The notes beneath the pieces are model-generated. The model was not told the DNA's origin. It ran no database searches and was given only the letters and a program-made list of their open reading frames with translations. Shown here piece after piece: positions 38,202-48,352 of a DNA stretch of 48,538 nt (position 1 is its first letter; each line of letters opens with the position of its first letter). Source of the DNA: Gammaproteobacteria bacterium. Lineage in GTDB: Bacteria; Pseudomonadota; Gammaproteobacteria; SZUA-152. The translations under genes and the position numbers were made by a program. The DNA is taken from assembly GCA_013152545.1 (NCBI GenBank), contig JAADGF010000048.1, positions 1 through 48,538 on the forward strand, written 5' to 3'.

Positions 38202-39642
38202 TTTCTGGGTCCACTTCGCTCCCAACACGAATTATTTTCATGGCATTAGTGCCACCCATAATACCCATTAAATCCCCTTTAGTAATGATAACCAAATCAC
38301 CGTCTCTGACAACACCCCGCCGCTTAAGCTCATCAACAGCTTCTTTGTTAACGGTTGCATGATCCTTTTTAGTGATATCAAAACTAAGGGGATAAACACC
38401 TCGATAAAGGGTCACTTTTCTGCGGGTTTTCACATGACGTGTCAGAGCATAAATAGGTATCCCCGAACTAATGCGCGACATCCACAACGGTGTCGATCCG
38501 GATTCGGTTAATGCCGCAATGACCTTAACACCTAAATGGTTTGCCGTGTACATTGCGGCCATGGCAACAGCCTCATCAACCCGGTCAAACTCGGTATTGA
38601 TTCTATGATCGGAGGTTGTCGCCACTGGTTGTTTTTCGGCTTCGCGACAAATACGGTCCATTGCCGCGATGGCTTTATCAGGAAAATCCCCAGCCGCTGT
38701 TTCCGCAGACAACATGACGGCATCAGTGCCATCGAAAACGGAATTAGCCACATCAAACACCTCAGCTCGCGTCGGTATTTGACTGTGTATCATGGAATCC
38801 ATCATTTGAGTGGCAGTAATAACAATGCGGTTCATCTCCCGCGCCAGCGAGATAATGCGTTTTTGCACTGGCGGCAAAGCAGCATCGCCAATCTCAACGC
38901 CTAAATCACCACGCGCGATCATAACAGCATCGGAGGCGGCAATAATATCTTCAAGCGCCTCTAATGCTTCGGTCCGTTCAATTTTTGCGATAATACCACT
39001 GAATCCGCCCGCCTGATTCAACAACTCCCGAGCCTCATTAACATCTTCAGCCCTGCGGGGAAAAGAAACTGCCAGATAATCAGCTTGTATATCAGCAGCA
39101 ACTTTTATATCTTCTCTGTCTTTGTCAGTAAGAGCCGGTGCAGAAAGACCACCACCTTGGCGATTAATACCTTTGCGATCGGAAAGTACGCCGCCAGTCT
39201 TAACTCGGCAAATAATTTCAGTGCCGCTCACATTTTCAACCCAAAATTCTAATTTGCCGTCATCTAGTAATAAAGTATTACCTCGCTCAACGTCATTGGG
39301 TAGGTTTTTATAAGCAACCCCGACCCGCTCTTTATTCCCGGCATTTGACGCCAGCGCCGCATCAAGAATAAAAGTATCACCTTCACGCAAGGTGATGCTG
39401 CCCTCTTTAAATTGCTCAATACGAATTTTAGGCCCCTGCAAATCCGCCAATACACCCACCTGACGGCCATGCGCCCGCGCACGGTTACGCACACGCTCGG
39501 CTCGCTCGCGATGCTCATCATGCGTGCCGTGCGAAAAGTTCAAGCGCACCACATCGACACCCGCTTCGATAAGTTTATCGAGCACTTTTGGGTCATCTGT
39601 GGCCGGACCCAATGTTGCAACAATTTTAGTTCTTCTTAACAA
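38197..39642 (-). CDS. pyk: Pyruvate kinase
   Basis: A 481-residue enzyme making pyruvate and ATP from phosphoenolpyruvate and ADP. Seen: RRTKIVATLGPATDD, VVRLNFSHGTHDEHRE, GVLADLQGPKIRI, the catalytic IIAKIERTEAL Lys region, MIARGDLGVEIG, TATQMMDSMI and AVMLSAETAAGDFP, with a complete C-terminal allosteric domain. The start is TTG at 39642: GGAG lies about seven bases before it, and no in-frame ATG occurs at the right place. The gene lies in the middle of the five-gene cluster. Confidence 0.97.
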   Translation of the reverse strand: MLRRTKIVATLGPATDDPKVLDKLIEAGVDVVRLNFSHGTHDEHRERAERVRNRARAHGRQVGVLADLQGPKIRIEQFKEGSITLREGDTFILDAALASNAGNKERVGVAYKNLPNDVERGNTLLLDDGKLEFWVENVSGTEIICRVKTGGVLSDRKGINRQGGGLSAPALTDKDREDIKVAADIQADYLAVSFPRRAEDVNEARELLNQAGGFSGIIAKIERTEALEALEDIIAASDAVMIARGDLGVEIGDAALPPVQKRIISLAREMNRIVITATQMMDSMIHSQIPTRAEVFDVANSVFDGTDAVMLSAETAAGDFPDKAIAAMDRICREAEKQPVATTSDHRINTEFDRVDEAVAMAAMYTANHLGVKVIAALTESGSTPLWMSRISSGIPIYALTRHVKTRRKVTLYRGVYPLSFDITKKDHATVNKEAVDELKRRGVVRDGDLVIITKGDLMGIMGGTNAMKIIRVGSEVDPET

Positions 39643-39764
39643 GTAGTTACTCCAGCTTTTGCAATTTTTTGCAATAAATAATTATTCTGCTACGAGTGGG
39701 TCACATTCCATTCCCCACCAACAGGGGGTGGTGCTGGCCTTCAGTGCAATCTTACAGTGCATCC

Positions 39765-40955
39765 TTAGTGCTTCGCGTTTCCAGCTGCTCTTTCCTCAAG
39801 AATAGCAACCGCTGGTAATTTTTTTCCTTCAAGAAATTCCAGAAAAGCACCACCACCAGTCGATATATACGATATTTTATCAGCAATGTTATATTTATCC
39901 ACCGCCGCCAGGGTGTCCCCCCCACCTGCAATAGAAAATGCCGGGCTTTCAGCAATGGCCATCGCTAACGCCTTAGTACCGGCACCAAATTGATCAAACT
40001 CGAAAACACCCACAGGCCCGTTCCAAACAATAGTGCCAGCATGCTTCAAAATTTCCGCAAAGTGTTGCGCAGTCTTAGGGCCAATATCAAAGATCATATC
40101 GTCATCCAACACCTCAGAAACATCTTTGAGCGTCGCTTCTGCCGACTCGGAAAACGCTTTGGCACAAACCACGTCAACCGGTATCGGAATATCACCACCG
40201 CCAGACTTCGCCTGCGCAGTCAGCTTTTTAGCGTCACTCACCAACTCTTTTTCATACAATGATTTACCCACATTATGCCCTGTCGCCGCAATAAAGGTAT
40301 TGGCAATACCTCCACCCACTATAAGCTGATCAACAACTTTCGATAACGTTGCCAGCACCGTTAACTTAGTCGAGACTTTGGAGCCGCCAACAATAGCCAC
40401 CATGGGCCGCGCCGGATTACCAAGCGCCTTTGACAACGCCTCAAGCTCACCCGCTAGCAATGGCCCTGCACACGCAGTCTTGGCATATTTGGCTACACCA
40501 TGGGTAGATGCCTGTGCCCGATGCGCAGTACCGAACGCATCCATAACATATACATCACACAACGCTGCCATTTGTTTTGATAAGGCATCATCGTTTTTCT
40601 TTTCGCCTTTATTGAAGCGCACGTTTTCGCACATGACCACTTCACCATTCGCAACCTCTACGCCATCAAGCCAGTTTTTTTCCAAGCGTACTGATACACC
40701 TAACAAACCAGACAAATGTTCAGCCACTGGCGCCAAGGAATACGCTTCCTCGCACACGCCTTCTTCGGGACGCCCCAGATGTGACATTAGCATTACTTTG
40801 GCGCCCGCTTTTATCGCTAATTCAACAGTGGGCAGGGAAGCACGTATACGTGCATCGCTAGTGACTTTACCGTCTTTTACAGGTACATTAAGATCTTCAC
40901 GGATCAACACACGCTTGCCCGCCAAATCAAGGTCTGCCATTTTAATTACTGACAT
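39765..40955 (-). CDS. pgk: Phosphoglycerate kinase
   Basis: A 396-residue two-domain kinase interconverting 1,3-bisphosphoglycerate and 3-phosphoglycerate with ADP/ATP. Seen: [82 protein letters not shown] and the [15 protein letters not shown] nucleotide loop. AGGAG precedes the ATG. It sits between gap and pyk, as expected for a glycolytic operon. Confidence 0.97.
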   Translation of the reverse strand: MSVIKMADLDLAGKRVLIREDLNVPVKDGKVTSDARIRASLPTVELAIKAGAKVMLMSHLGRPEEGVCEEAYSLAPVAEHLSGLLGVSVRLEKNWLDGVEVANGEVVMCENVRFNKGEKKNDDALSKQMAALCDVYVMDAFGTAHRAQASTHGVAKYAKTACAGPLLAGELEALSKALGNPARPMVAIVGGSKVSTKLTVLATLSKVVDQLIVGGGIANTFIAATGHNVGKSLYEKELVSDAKKLTAQAKSGGGDIPIPVDVVCAKAFSESAEATLKDVSEVLDDDMIFDIGPKTAQHFAEILKHAGTIVWNGPVGVFEFDQFGAGTKALAMAIAESPAFSIAGGGDTLAAVDKYNIADKISYISTGGGAFLEFLEGKKLPAVAILEERAAGNAKH

Positions 40956-41081
40956 GCATCACTCCTGAAAAAAAAATTGGCTAAAGAGCACTTTAGCGAA
41001 TTTCTTTCACTTACAAACAAACACTGAGTTGCAAGCGCAAGCAACCCTTGAGGTCACTTGCGCTCTGCACCTTATTATGCG

Positions 41082-42095
41082 CTATTTAGCCTTCATTAAT
41101 GCAATGGTGGTATCCAACATACGGTTGGAAAAACCCCATTCGTTATCATACCATGACAATACTTTAACCAGAGTTCCACCGTTAACCTTTGTTAACGTAG
41201 CATCAAAGTTTGATGTCGTGGTGGTATGATTAAAGTCCACCGACACCAACGGCGCGTCGTTATACCCCAAAATGCCTTTTAGCTCGCCATCTGCGGCATC
41301 ACGCATGATACTGTTGATTTCATCCACGGACGTTTTACGCGCGGCGACAAACGTTAAATCCACTACAGAGACGTTAATAGTGGGTACGCGAATCGCAAAA
41401 CCATCCAATTTCCCGTCAAGTTCCGGCATAACCAACCCTACCGCCGCTGCCGCCCCTGTTTTGGTGGGAATCATGGACATGGTGGCGGAACGCGCACGAC
41501 GCAAATCCGCATGATAAACGTCGGTAAGTACCTGGTCATTAGTATACGAATGCACGGTTGTCATTAAACCATTAACCAAGCCAATTTTATCATGTAAAGG
41601 CTTCACCAATGGTGCCAAACAGTTGGTGGTACACGAAGCATTGGAAATAACGGTATCACTGGCTTTCAGCACACTGTCATTCACACCAAACACGATAGTG
41701 GCATCCACGTCTTTTCCGCCGGGTGCTGATATCACCACTTTTTTAGCGCCACCCACCAAATGGGCGGATGCTTTTTCTTTGCTGGCAAAAAAACCAGTGC
41801 ACTCATGCACCACGTCAACCCCCAACTCACCCCAAGGCAATTTGGTGGGATCACGTTCGGCCAAAACACGAATTTTATCACCATTGACGATCATGTATTC
41901 ACCGTCGACTGATACCTGACCTGGAAACTTACCATGGGCCGTATCATATTGTGTCAGGTGAGCATTGGTAGCCGCATCGCCCAGATCATTGATGGCGACA
42001 ATCTGAATTTCGTCCGTACGATTTTCTTCGTACAACGCACGTAACACGTTGCGGCCAATGCGGCCGTAACCATTAATTGCAACTTTAATTGCCAT
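41082..42095 (-). CDS. gap: Glyceraldehyde-3-phosphate dehydrogenase, type I
   Basis: About 337 residues. The NAD-binding start is [19 protein letters not shown], the catalytic Cys is in [13 protein letters not shown], and the base is His in [12 protein letters not shown]; the C-terminus has [13 protein letters not shown]. This is GAPDH rather than erythrose-4-phosphate dehydrogenase, judged by the typical SCTTNC and HSYTNDQ context. Start ATG 42095 is favoured over ATG 42101, because GGAGAG lies seven bases before it and family proteins start MAIKVAI. Confidence 0.95.
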   Translation of the reverse strand: MAIKVAINGYGRIGRNVLRALYEENRTDEIQIVAINDLGDAATNAHLTQYDTAHGKFPGQVSVDGEYMIVNGDKIRVLAERDPTKLPWGELGVDVVHECTGFFASKEKASAHLVGGAKKVVISAPGGKDVDATIVFGVNDSVLKASDTVISNASCTTNCLAPLVKPLHDKIGLVNGLMTTVHSYTNDQVLTDVYHADLRRARSATMSMIPTKTGAAAAVGLVMPELDGKLDGFAIRVPTINVSVVDLTFVAARKTSVDEINSIMRDAADGELKGILGYNDAPLVSVDFNHTTTTSNFDATLTKVNGGTLVKVLSWYDNEWGFSNRMLDTTIALMKAK

Positions 42096-42244
42096 TGTCA
42101 TACTCTCCGATAGTTATTTACAAACTGTTAGCAACTTCGTAGTAGCTGTGAATCAAGTAATATCCGGCCGATATACGGTTGTACCGTAGTACGCCTATAA
42201 CCGTAAACGCCTGATGGTCGTTACAATTATTGTTATAATCGTTA

Positions 42245-44239
42245 CTATAAAAGTTCTTCCACAATTTTAACAACGTTTTTCGTTGTAAACCCAAAGTATT
42301 CCATTAATTGCTTGTACGGCGCGGACTCACCAAAGCGATCAATGCCAATCACTTTACCATCCAGTCCAACATATTTACGCCAACAATCGCTAACACCCAT
42401 TTCAATCGCAACACGGGCACGTACCGCAGAAGGTAACACCGATTCACGGTATGCTTCGTCCTGTGAGTCGAAAACATTGGTGGCAGGCATGGATACAACA
42501 CGCACTTTTTTGCCTTTAGCTTCCATCTCTGCCGCTGCGTCCATTGCTAACCCGACTTCCGAACCCGTTGCAATGAGAATCACCTCTGGCGTACCGCTAC
42601 TGTCTTTTAGGACGTAACCGCCTCGGCTTATGGCCTTAACCTGCTCCGGTGTGCGGTTTTGGAAGGGCAAATTCTGACGAGTGAAGATGACACAACTGGG
42701 ACCATCACGGCGCTCAATAGCAGCCTTCCAGGCAACAGCAGACTCGACGGTATCACAAGGACGCCACACTGACATGTTAGGTATTAAACGCAAGGTCGCG
42801 GTCTGCTCAACTGCCTGGTGTGTAGGACCATCTTCCCCTAAGCCAATGGAATCATGCGTGTAAACAAAAATACTGCGGATCTTCATTAACGCTGCCATAC
42901 GTAAAGCATTGCGCGCATACTCTGAAAACATTAAAAACGTGCCACCGTAAGGAATAAAACCACCATGCAGCGCCATACCATTCATCATCGCGGACATACC
43001 AAATTCGCGCACACCATAAGATATGTAGTTACCATCGGCCACAGTATTGGAAATGGTCTTGGAGCCTGACCAATCAGTATTATTGGAACCGGTCAAATCA
43101 GCAGAACCACCCAGAAGCTCGGGTAATAAGGGACCAAAACCATTTAACGCAGCCTGTGATGCCTTGCGGCTCGCCTTGGTCTCCGCTTTTTCTACGGTAC
43201 TGTTGATAAAAGCCGTGGCTTGCTGCTCCCAATTGGCAGGCAGATCGCCTACCGTGCGACGCTCAAATTCCGCCGCCAGATCAGGGAAAGCTGCTTTGTA
43301 TGCAGCAAATTTTTCGGTCCATTTGGCTTCGACTTCGACACCTTTTGCTTTGGCATCCCAGCCTTGGTATACGTTATCCGGTATTTCAAAAGGCGCATGG
43401 TTCCAGCCTAGGTTTTTGCGGGTGGCGGCTATTTCATCCTCGCCTAACGCTGCGCCATGACAATCATGACTACCGCACAGATTGGGCGCACCATAACCGA
43501 TCACGGTCTTGCAACATATCATTGTGGGTTTGTCATTTACTGAGCGGGCTTCGTGTATTGCTTTGCTGATCGCCTCCCCATCATGACCATCGACATCACG
43601 AATCACATGCCAGCCGTAAGCATCAAAACGCTTTGGTGTGTCGTCAGTAAACCAACCTTCTACATGACCATCAATGGAAATTCCGTTATCATCCCAAAAC
43701 GCAATTAGCTTACCTAACCCCAAGGTTCCCGCCAGCGAGCAGGCTTCGTGAGAAATACCTTCCATCAAGCAGCCATCACCTAAAAAAGCATAGGTATAGT
43801 GGTCAACGATATGGTGGCCATCACGGTTAAACTGCGCTGCGAGGGTTTTTTCGGCGATCGCCATACCCACCGCATTCGTGATGCCCTGCCCTAATGGACC
43901 CGTCGTAGTTTCAACACCCGGCGCATAACCGTATTCAGGATGACCTGGCGTTTTTGAATGCAATTGACGGAAATTCTTAAGCTCTTCCATTGGCAAATCG
44001 TAGCCTGTCAAATGCAGCAGGGAATAGATCAACATCGACCCATGCCCATTGGACAACACAAAACGATCACGATCAGTCCACTTGGGGTTTTTCGGATTGT
44101 GCTTCAAGTGATCGTTCCACAGCACTTCGGCAATGTCCGCCATGCCCATGGGTGCACCGGGATGCCCGGAATTGGCCTTCTGAACAGCATCCATACTTAA
44201 TGCACGGATGGCATTAGCTAGCTCTCTACGAGATGTCAT
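42245..44239 (-). CDS. tkt: Transketolase
   Basis: A 664-residue thiamine-diphosphate enzyme of the pentose phosphate pathway (also Calvin-type cycles). Seen: [56 protein letters not shown], the ThDP-binding [18 protein letters not shown] to [28 protein letters not shown] and [21 protein letters not shown] 44239 is preferred because GAGGAG precedes it; the frame extends to 44275. It heads the cluster tkt-gap-pgk-pyk-fba. Its product acts on the triose phosphates made by its neighbours. Confidence 0.97.
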   Translation of the reverse strand: MTSRRELANAIRALSMDAVQKANSGHPGAPMGMADIAEVLWNDHLKHNPKNPKWTDRDRFVLSNGHGSMLIYSLLHLTGYDLPMEELKNFRQLHSKTPGHPEYGYAPGVETTTGPLGQGITNAVGMAIAEKTLAAQFNRDGHHIVDHYTYAFLGDGCLMEGISHEACSLAGTLGLGKLIAFWDDNGISIDGHVEGWFTDDTPKRFDAYGWHVIRDVDGHDGEAISKAIHEARSVNDKPTMICCKTVIGYGAPNLCGSHDCHGAALGEDEIAATRKNLGWNHAPFEIPDNVYQGWDAKAKGVEVEAKWTEKFAAYKAAFPDLAAEFERRTVGDLPANWEQQATAFINSTVEKAETKASRKASQAALNGFGPLLPELLGGSADLTGSNNTDWSGSKTISNTVADGNYISYGVREFGMSAMMNGMALHGGFIPYGGTFLMFSEYARNALRMAALMKIRSIFVYTHDSIGLGEDGPTHQAVEQTATLRLIPNMSVWRPCDTVESAVAWKAAIERRDGPSCVIFTRQNLPFQNRTPEQVKAISRGGYVLKDSSGTPEVILIATGSEVGLAMDAAAEMEAKGKKVRVVSMPATNVFDSQDEAYRESVLPSAVRARVAIEMGVSDCWRKYVGLDGKVIGIDRFGESAPYKQLMEYFGFTTKNVVKIVEELL

Positions 44240-44836
44240 TGATTTCTCCTCACCTAAAATGCTCAAAAAAGACAATAAAACTTGCTGCCGACGGCTTTTC
44301 GTTCTGCTTGTTGCGCCAGCAGGCGGGTTCTTCTTTAGCGTCTAACGCTACTCATTGGATTGTGGCCATGTGATTCCCGTCCACTGGCTATCGTGTCGGG
44401 AAACCGGCCGTAACAAGTTTGTCGTACAATTAATGCACGATTAATATAAATTAATATAAGCCCAGCGTAGCGCACTAAACATTGATACGCTTTATTTTTT
44501 ATTCCACGCGTTTAAAAATGCCGCTCTGTAAAGAGGAAAAACCCTCACAAACACAAAGTGTTACCGGTGTTTTCGTCGCTTTCTTTAAAATAAGCGTTTT
44601 CTTTAAATTGCAATCCTTTTTGACGAAAATCTTTTTTTAATGAAAACCTTTCTTGTAATAAAAACCTTTGTAATGAAAACATTGGGGAATTTCGATGCCA
44701 CACTGTATGTAGCCGTGAAACCGTGTATTGTCCCTCATCCCACCGAAATGGGCAATAGCAATACACAAAGTGACACCTACGCTTTATTAATCAATATCTT
44801 AACTAACAATCGCCACAATAAATTGATTTAACCGTT
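44240..44836. other. Intergenic region with short imperfect repeats
   Basis: Upstream of tkt is a tandem AT repeat (ATTAATATA near 44441-44458). At 44580-44690 a series of imperfect AAAACCTTT/AATGAAAAC motifs repeats every 15-18 bp. A minus frame through it (44545-44766) reads as Phe/Leu/Lys-rich repeats with no family match. No gene is supported. Confidence 0.45.
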
Positions 44837-45391
44837 TCAATCTTTCCATTTAATGGAACACCCCATGCTGGGAGTTTGCTCGACAGGCCCACTCCCCGTC
44901 GTTGCCACCTGCACCATTGCGTCGAACAGATCGCGGCGCACATCATCTGGCGCCGCTTGCTTCCGGCTTTCATCCAGGCGACCTCGATACTGCAATTGAA
45001 GGTCAGCGTTATAACCAAAAAAATCAGGTGTACACACGGCACCATAAGCCTTAGCAACAGCTTGTGACTCATCCCATAAATAGGGGAAACTAAATTGACG
45101 TTGCTCAGCAATAATTTTCATATTATCAAAAGAGTCTTCTTCATATAAAGACACATCGTTGGACATAATAGCAACACTGTTAATACCATAATCGCGCAAT
45201 TCATTGGTATCACGCACAATTCGATCAAACACCGCTTTGACATAAGGACAATGGTTGCAAATAAACATTATCAGTAGACCTTTTTCACCGGTGCAACCCT
45301 GCAATGACCATGTTTTACCATCGACGCCTGGCAGGGAAAACGCAATTGCATCTTTCCCAAAATCACAAACCGGGGTTTCCAAACTAACCAT
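44837..45391 (-). CDS. Thioredoxin-family (AhpC/TSA-like) protein
   Basis: A 184-residue redoxin-fold protein. The family-specific active-site block is MFICNHCPYVKAV (CNHC), followed by INSVAIMSNDV, FPYLWDESQAVAKAYGAVC, TPDFFGYNADLQLQYRGRLD and the C-terminal GCSIKWK, all characteristic of a cytosolic thioredoxin-like family of unproven function, probably peroxide- or thiol-linked. AAGGAG lies upstream of the ATG. It stands alone between tkt and pldA. There is no signal peptide. Confidence 0.88.
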   Translation of the reverse strand: MVSLETPVCDFGKDAIAFSLPGVDGKTWSLQGCTGEKGLLIMFICNHCPYVKAVFDRIVRDTNELRDYGINSVAIMSNDVSLYEEDSFDNMKIIAEQRQFSFPYLWDESQAVAKAYGAVCTPDFFGYNADLQLQYRGRLDESRKQAAPDDVRRDLFDAMVQVATTGSGPVEQTPSMGCSIKWKD

Positions 45392-45830
45392 TGTTATCTC
45401 TCCTTTTACTCATTAAAATTCTGATGCTGAACAATAACGCATTTCGTTGACCGTAACGATTATTTTTTATGCAACCGTTTAGTGCCTGATTAATGGTTGA
45501 GCATCAGCCCTAAAATGACTAAAAAAACACCCTCACAACAACGCTCAATCGACAACAAGCCCTAATCACTTTTACGAATTGACCAAGATGCGCATAGTTT
45601 ATACTCATCGCGGCCATACAGAACAACTTAATGCTCAATCTATAAAAATCAATTAAGCCCAAACATAGAACTTAAAGCATTGATTTTATTAATATAACAA
45701 AAAATCCAGAATCACTTGTTGGTAATAAACGGCTTTTTCGTATCGCCAGATGAAATCAAGAACTTGCACCAGCATCGTAACCCAGCTGATTTTTCTAGAT
45801 TTAACCTATAACACGAAATGTATCTCAATC
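45392..45830. other. Intergenic region, nothing recognised
   Basis: A divergent AT-rich gap between the thioredoxin-like gene and pldA. I see no ORF, repeat or RNA gene. The plus frame of pldA is open from 45750, but those residues precede the signal peptide. Confidence 0.45.
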
Positions 45831-46769
45831 ATGCGACAACAAATCACATCCTGGTATCCCATATTATTTTTAAGCTTATGTTGCACCGTCACCGCAACTC
45901 AGGCACAACCCGCCCCTAACAGTAAACAACACATTAATGACCAAACAACGATCTCACACGAAACACCGCTTTCCAAAACACCCCTTGACGAACGCCTAAT
46001 AAGCGAACAACAAACACAATGGAATAAATTTGTTATTACGCCCCACAAACCCAACTACGTGCTGCCAATTGCCTATGACAGCAAGCGCAACGAACAAATA
46101 GAATCAGATGACAATCTTGAAATAAAATTCCAATTCAGCCTGCGTGTACCGCTGGTGCAAGGCCTTTTGGGGGAAAATAGCTTTATCTCCCTAGGGTATA
46201 CTCAGGTCTCTTATTGGCAAGCCTACAACAGTGATGCCTCAGCAGCATTTCGGGAAACCAACTTTGAACCCGAGCTGATGTTAACCTTTTTCAACAATAC
46301 TCGCATCATGAATCTTACAAACCGGTTAATCACTGTTGGAGTGGTACATCAATCAAATGGTCAATCATCGTTGACCTCGCGCAGTTGGAATCGTATTTAT
46401 GTCAATTTTATACTTGAAAAACAGAACTTATATCTCAGCATTAAGCCCTGGTATCGCTTCCCAGAGGATAAAAAACAGAACCCCCTCGACTCAGCAGGCG
46501 ACGACAACCCAAATATTGAAAAATATCTTGGTTACGGAGAACTAAGCGGCATATACAAATTTCGTAAACAGACTTACGGCTTCATGCTGCGAAACAATTT
46601 ACGTACCAGTGACAGCAAAGGCGCCATCCAATTTGACTGGACCTTCCCGTTACATGGACGATTAAATGGTTATATACAATACTTTAACGGCTATGGTGAA
46701 AGCCTGATTGATTACAATCGATACACCAATCGGCTTGCGGTGGGTATTATGTTCACCAATTGGTTATAA
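45831..46769 (+). CDS. pldA: Outer-membrane phospholipase A (PldA)
   Basis: About 312 residues: signal peptide (LFLSLCCTVTATQAQ) and a 12-stranded barrel enzyme. The catalytic pattern of OMPLA is present: HQSNG (His and Ser nucleophile two residues on) and Asn 14 residues after the His in SRSWNR, exactly the H142/S144/N156 spacing of E. coli. Also seen are FISLGYTQVSYWQAYN and FRETNFEPELML. The enzyme hydrolyses misplaced outer-leaflet phospholipids when dimerised by calcium. Start ATG 45831 is chosen by the signal peptide; an upstream ATG at 45750 lacks one. It ends the conserved genome backbone before the integron edge. Confidence 0.93.
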   Translation: MRQQITSWYPILFLSLCCTVTATQAQPAPNSKQHINDQTTISHETPLSKTPLDERLISEQQTQWNKFVITPHKPNYVLPIAYDSKRNEQIESDDNLEIKFQFSLRVPLVQGLLGENSFISLGYTQVSYWQAYNSDASAAFRETNFEPELMLTFFNNTRIMNLTNRLITVGVVHQSNGQSSLTSRSWNRIYVNFILEKQNLYLSIKPWYRFPEDKKQNPLDSAGDDNPNIEKYLGYGELSGIYKFRKQTYGFMLRNNLRTSDSKGAIQFDWTFPLHGRLNGYIQYFNGYGESLIDYNRYTNRLAVGIMFTNWL

Positions 46770-46858
46770 CACAATCTCGCTATTAACCAGATTTAACCCC
46801 GACCATTTCACTGGCTAATTCCACTAACCAAACTGACTGACCACAAGGAAACTGCAAC

Positions 46859-47215
46859 ATGAAATCCAAACTATACCATTACCGTAGTATTGTTCGTTTC
46901 GTTTATGACGGTGACACCTGCACATTGGATATTGACCTGGGACTAGGCACCTGGGCTCATAACGAAAAAATTCGACTGGCGCGCATCAACGCACCTGAAA
47001 TAAGAGGAAAAGAGCGTCCTTTAGGCTTGGAATCCAGGGATTTTTTACGTAACCTCATTGCCGAAAAAGAAATAATATTAGAAACAATTAAAGATAAAAA
47101 AGGCAAATATGGACGTTACATTGGTGAAATTTGGCTAATCAACACAAAAGACGAATGGTTGAACGTCAGTGACATAATGGTGCAACAAGGTCATGCAAGA
47201 TATCAATCTTATTAG
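46859..47215 (+). CDS. Staphylococcal-nuclease-fold protein
   Basis: A 118-residue small nuclease without a signal peptide. It shows VYDGDTCTLDID (D17, D19), KIRLARINAPEI (R39, E47) and YGRYIGEIW (R86), corresponding to the SNase catalytic Arg35, Glu43 and Arg87. The residue matching calcium ligand Asp40 is Asn (N44), so metal binding may be changed. AAGGAA precedes the ATG. A truncated group IIC intron begins right after its TAG, so its 3' end may mark a rearrangement junction. It could be a former integron cassette, but no attC is seen between it and pldA. Confidence 0.82.
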   Translation: MKSKLYHYRSIVRFVYDGDTCTLDIDLGLGTWAHNEKIRLARINAPEIRGKERPLGLESRDFLRNLIAEKEIILETIKDKKGKYGRYIGEIWLINTKDEWLNVSDIMVQQGHARYQSY

Positions 47216-47477
47216 CAACCCTATCAAGCTCGGTGTACCCATCAAAGCGGCCATCGGAATTGGGCTGAGTCGTAAAGGCTATTACCGATTATCGAAAACC
47301 AAGGCAACGCAGATGGGCATGACCAATCAATGGTTAAAGTCAAAAGGCCTGATCTCTATTAAAGAACTTTGGGTTGCATTTCACTACAAATGAGAGTGTT
47401 CTAACCGAACCGCCGTATGCGGGCCCGCATGTACGGTGGTGTGGGGAGGGCTGGAGCAAAACCGGCCCTTACCCGAT
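47216..47477 (+). mobile_element. Truncated group IIC (attC-type) intron, 3' end only
   Basis: The piece holds the last about 57 codons of the intron maturase and then the catalytic RNA 3' end: domain V GAACCGCCGTATGCGG pairs with the CCGCATGTACGGTGG half, and a domain VI hairpin (AGGGCTGG/CCGGCCCT) ends at ...TTACCCGAT, the normal class C intron end. The 5' part is missing; the left break is at or near the nuclease stop. The next bases, TTAGGT, match the attC core remainder of GTTAGGT, as expected for introns that insert in attC sites. Confidence 0.88.
47223..47393 (+). pseudogene. C-terminal fragment of group IIC intron reverse transcriptase/maturase
   Basis: The frame encodes IKLGVPIKAAIGIGLSRKGY, YRLSKTKATQMGMTNQWLKS and KGLISIKELWVAFHYK, the conserved C-terminal end of class C intron reverse transcriptases. 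The polymerase domain and start are absent. An in-frame ATG occurs at 47193, but those first residues belong to the nuclease gene's end in another frame. Confidence 0.9.
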
Positions 47478-48346
47478 TAGGTTTGTACTTTTAATTAATT
47501 AACCGAAATATCGCGAAACGAAACCTTTTCATTCCAAAAAAGAAGTCTAAGCATATCTACCTTCTCCAAAGAATTAGGAACAGATTTAAATTTTACTATG
47601 GAGTTCACGCTTAAATCACCAGGAATAGTAACGCCCGAGAACAAGCTATAACCACTCGATTTTCCAATTTGAAAATGTGAATGTTGGTATTGATCGCCAT
47701 CTATCATTACAAAAGCATTACCACCATTCATCATTTTTATTACTCTGTCTTTTCCTGGGCTGAATATTTTAAACTTAATGTACAAATCGCTTCCCTCCAT
47801 CTTGGCTTCTCTTATTTTAAAATCAAGGCCATTCCAGGTTGTCGAAAGATTAGTAGCTCTCGATTTTTTAGAAGACCTAACTGGCGAAGATGCACCTTTC
47901 GTACTGGATGATGTAAGTACGAATCGGTCAAGGAACAATGGAGTAAGCAGAGTAACACAATCTCTGTAGGTTTTATTATCAGTAATTTGATGTTCTCTAA
48001 GAACTCGTTGAACACCTTCCCACTCCTCTTTAGTGAATTTTGCTTCTCCAGACAACCCGGCATTAGCTAGCTTTAATTTCAACTTAGCCTCCCCTTCACC
48101 CTTGATATCTAGCAACCAGTATTTGCTTTTATTGTTCGGAGAATGGCATACATTACTAACGCTTAAAACAATTTCTGCCATGACAGATCTTTGATCAGAA
48201 GCAGTTGCGATGGCTGAAAAAACCACCAACAAACTTGTTATTAAACAACCAAAATATTTCATATATAATCTCCCTGTGATTTTAAAACCTAACGATAAGC
48301 TTAACTTGTGGCGCGTCTTTTTGCGCCATCAAAGTTTAAGCGCTTG
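47478..48346 (+). mobile_element. Integron gene cassette 1 with an inverted gene
   Basis: Bounded by the attC core TTAGGT after the intron and by the G^TT cut point in the attC at 48287-48352. About 869 bp, almost filled by one minus-strand gene, which begins 24 bp from the attC R'' core and ends 17 bp from the left border. Genes inverted relative to the cassette are a known minority. Confidence 0.8.
47495..48262 (-). CDS. Secreted hypothetical protein in an integron cassette
   Basis: A 255-residue protein with a signal peptide (LITSLLVVFSAIATAS). The mature part has an N-terminal region with KFTKEEWEGVQRVLREHQIT and DCVTLLTPLFLDRF, and a C-terminal beta-rich region (WNGLDFKIREAKMEGSDLYI, FKIFSPGKDRVIKM). 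Two cysteines (in NVCHSP and RDCVTL) could form a disulfide. I recognise no family. GGGAG precedes the ATG with good spacing, and the gene reads against the cassette direction, so it needs its own promoter. Its function is unknown; as cassette cargo it is likely accessory. Confidence 0.75.
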   Translation of the reverse strand: MKYFGCLITSLLVVFSAIATASDQRSVMAEIVLSVSNVCHSPNNKSKYWLLDIKGEGEAKLKLKLANAGLSGEAKFTKEEWEGVQRVLREHQITDNKTYRDCVTLLTPLFLDRFVLTSSSTKGASSPVRSSKKSRATNLSTTWNGLDFKIREAKMEGSDLYIKFKIFSPGKDRVIKMMNGGNAFVMIDGDQYQHSHFQIGKSSGYSLFSGVTIPGDLSVNSIVKFKSVPNSLEKVDMLRLLFWNEKVSFRDISVN

Positions 48347-48352
48347 TTAGCT
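48287..48352 (+). repeat. Integron attC site A (66 bp)
   Basis: R'' ACCTAAC and R' GTTAGCT flank an imperfect palindrome: ATAAGCTTAACTTGTGGCGC mirrors GCGCCATCAAAGTTTAAGCG, with unpaired bases and a TCTTTTT terminal loop. The core is preceded by CGCTT. Arm lengths differ by about two bases, as needed for strand selection by IntI. Confidence 0.85.

Noticed and set aside
41082-42095. Erythrose-4-phosphate dehydrogenase (Epd)
   Set aside because: Active-site context and N-terminus fit GAPDH type I.
47193-47393. A small independent gene overlapping the nuclease end
   Set aside because: The sequence is the conserved C-terminus of a group IIC intron reverse transcriptase followed by its domain V.
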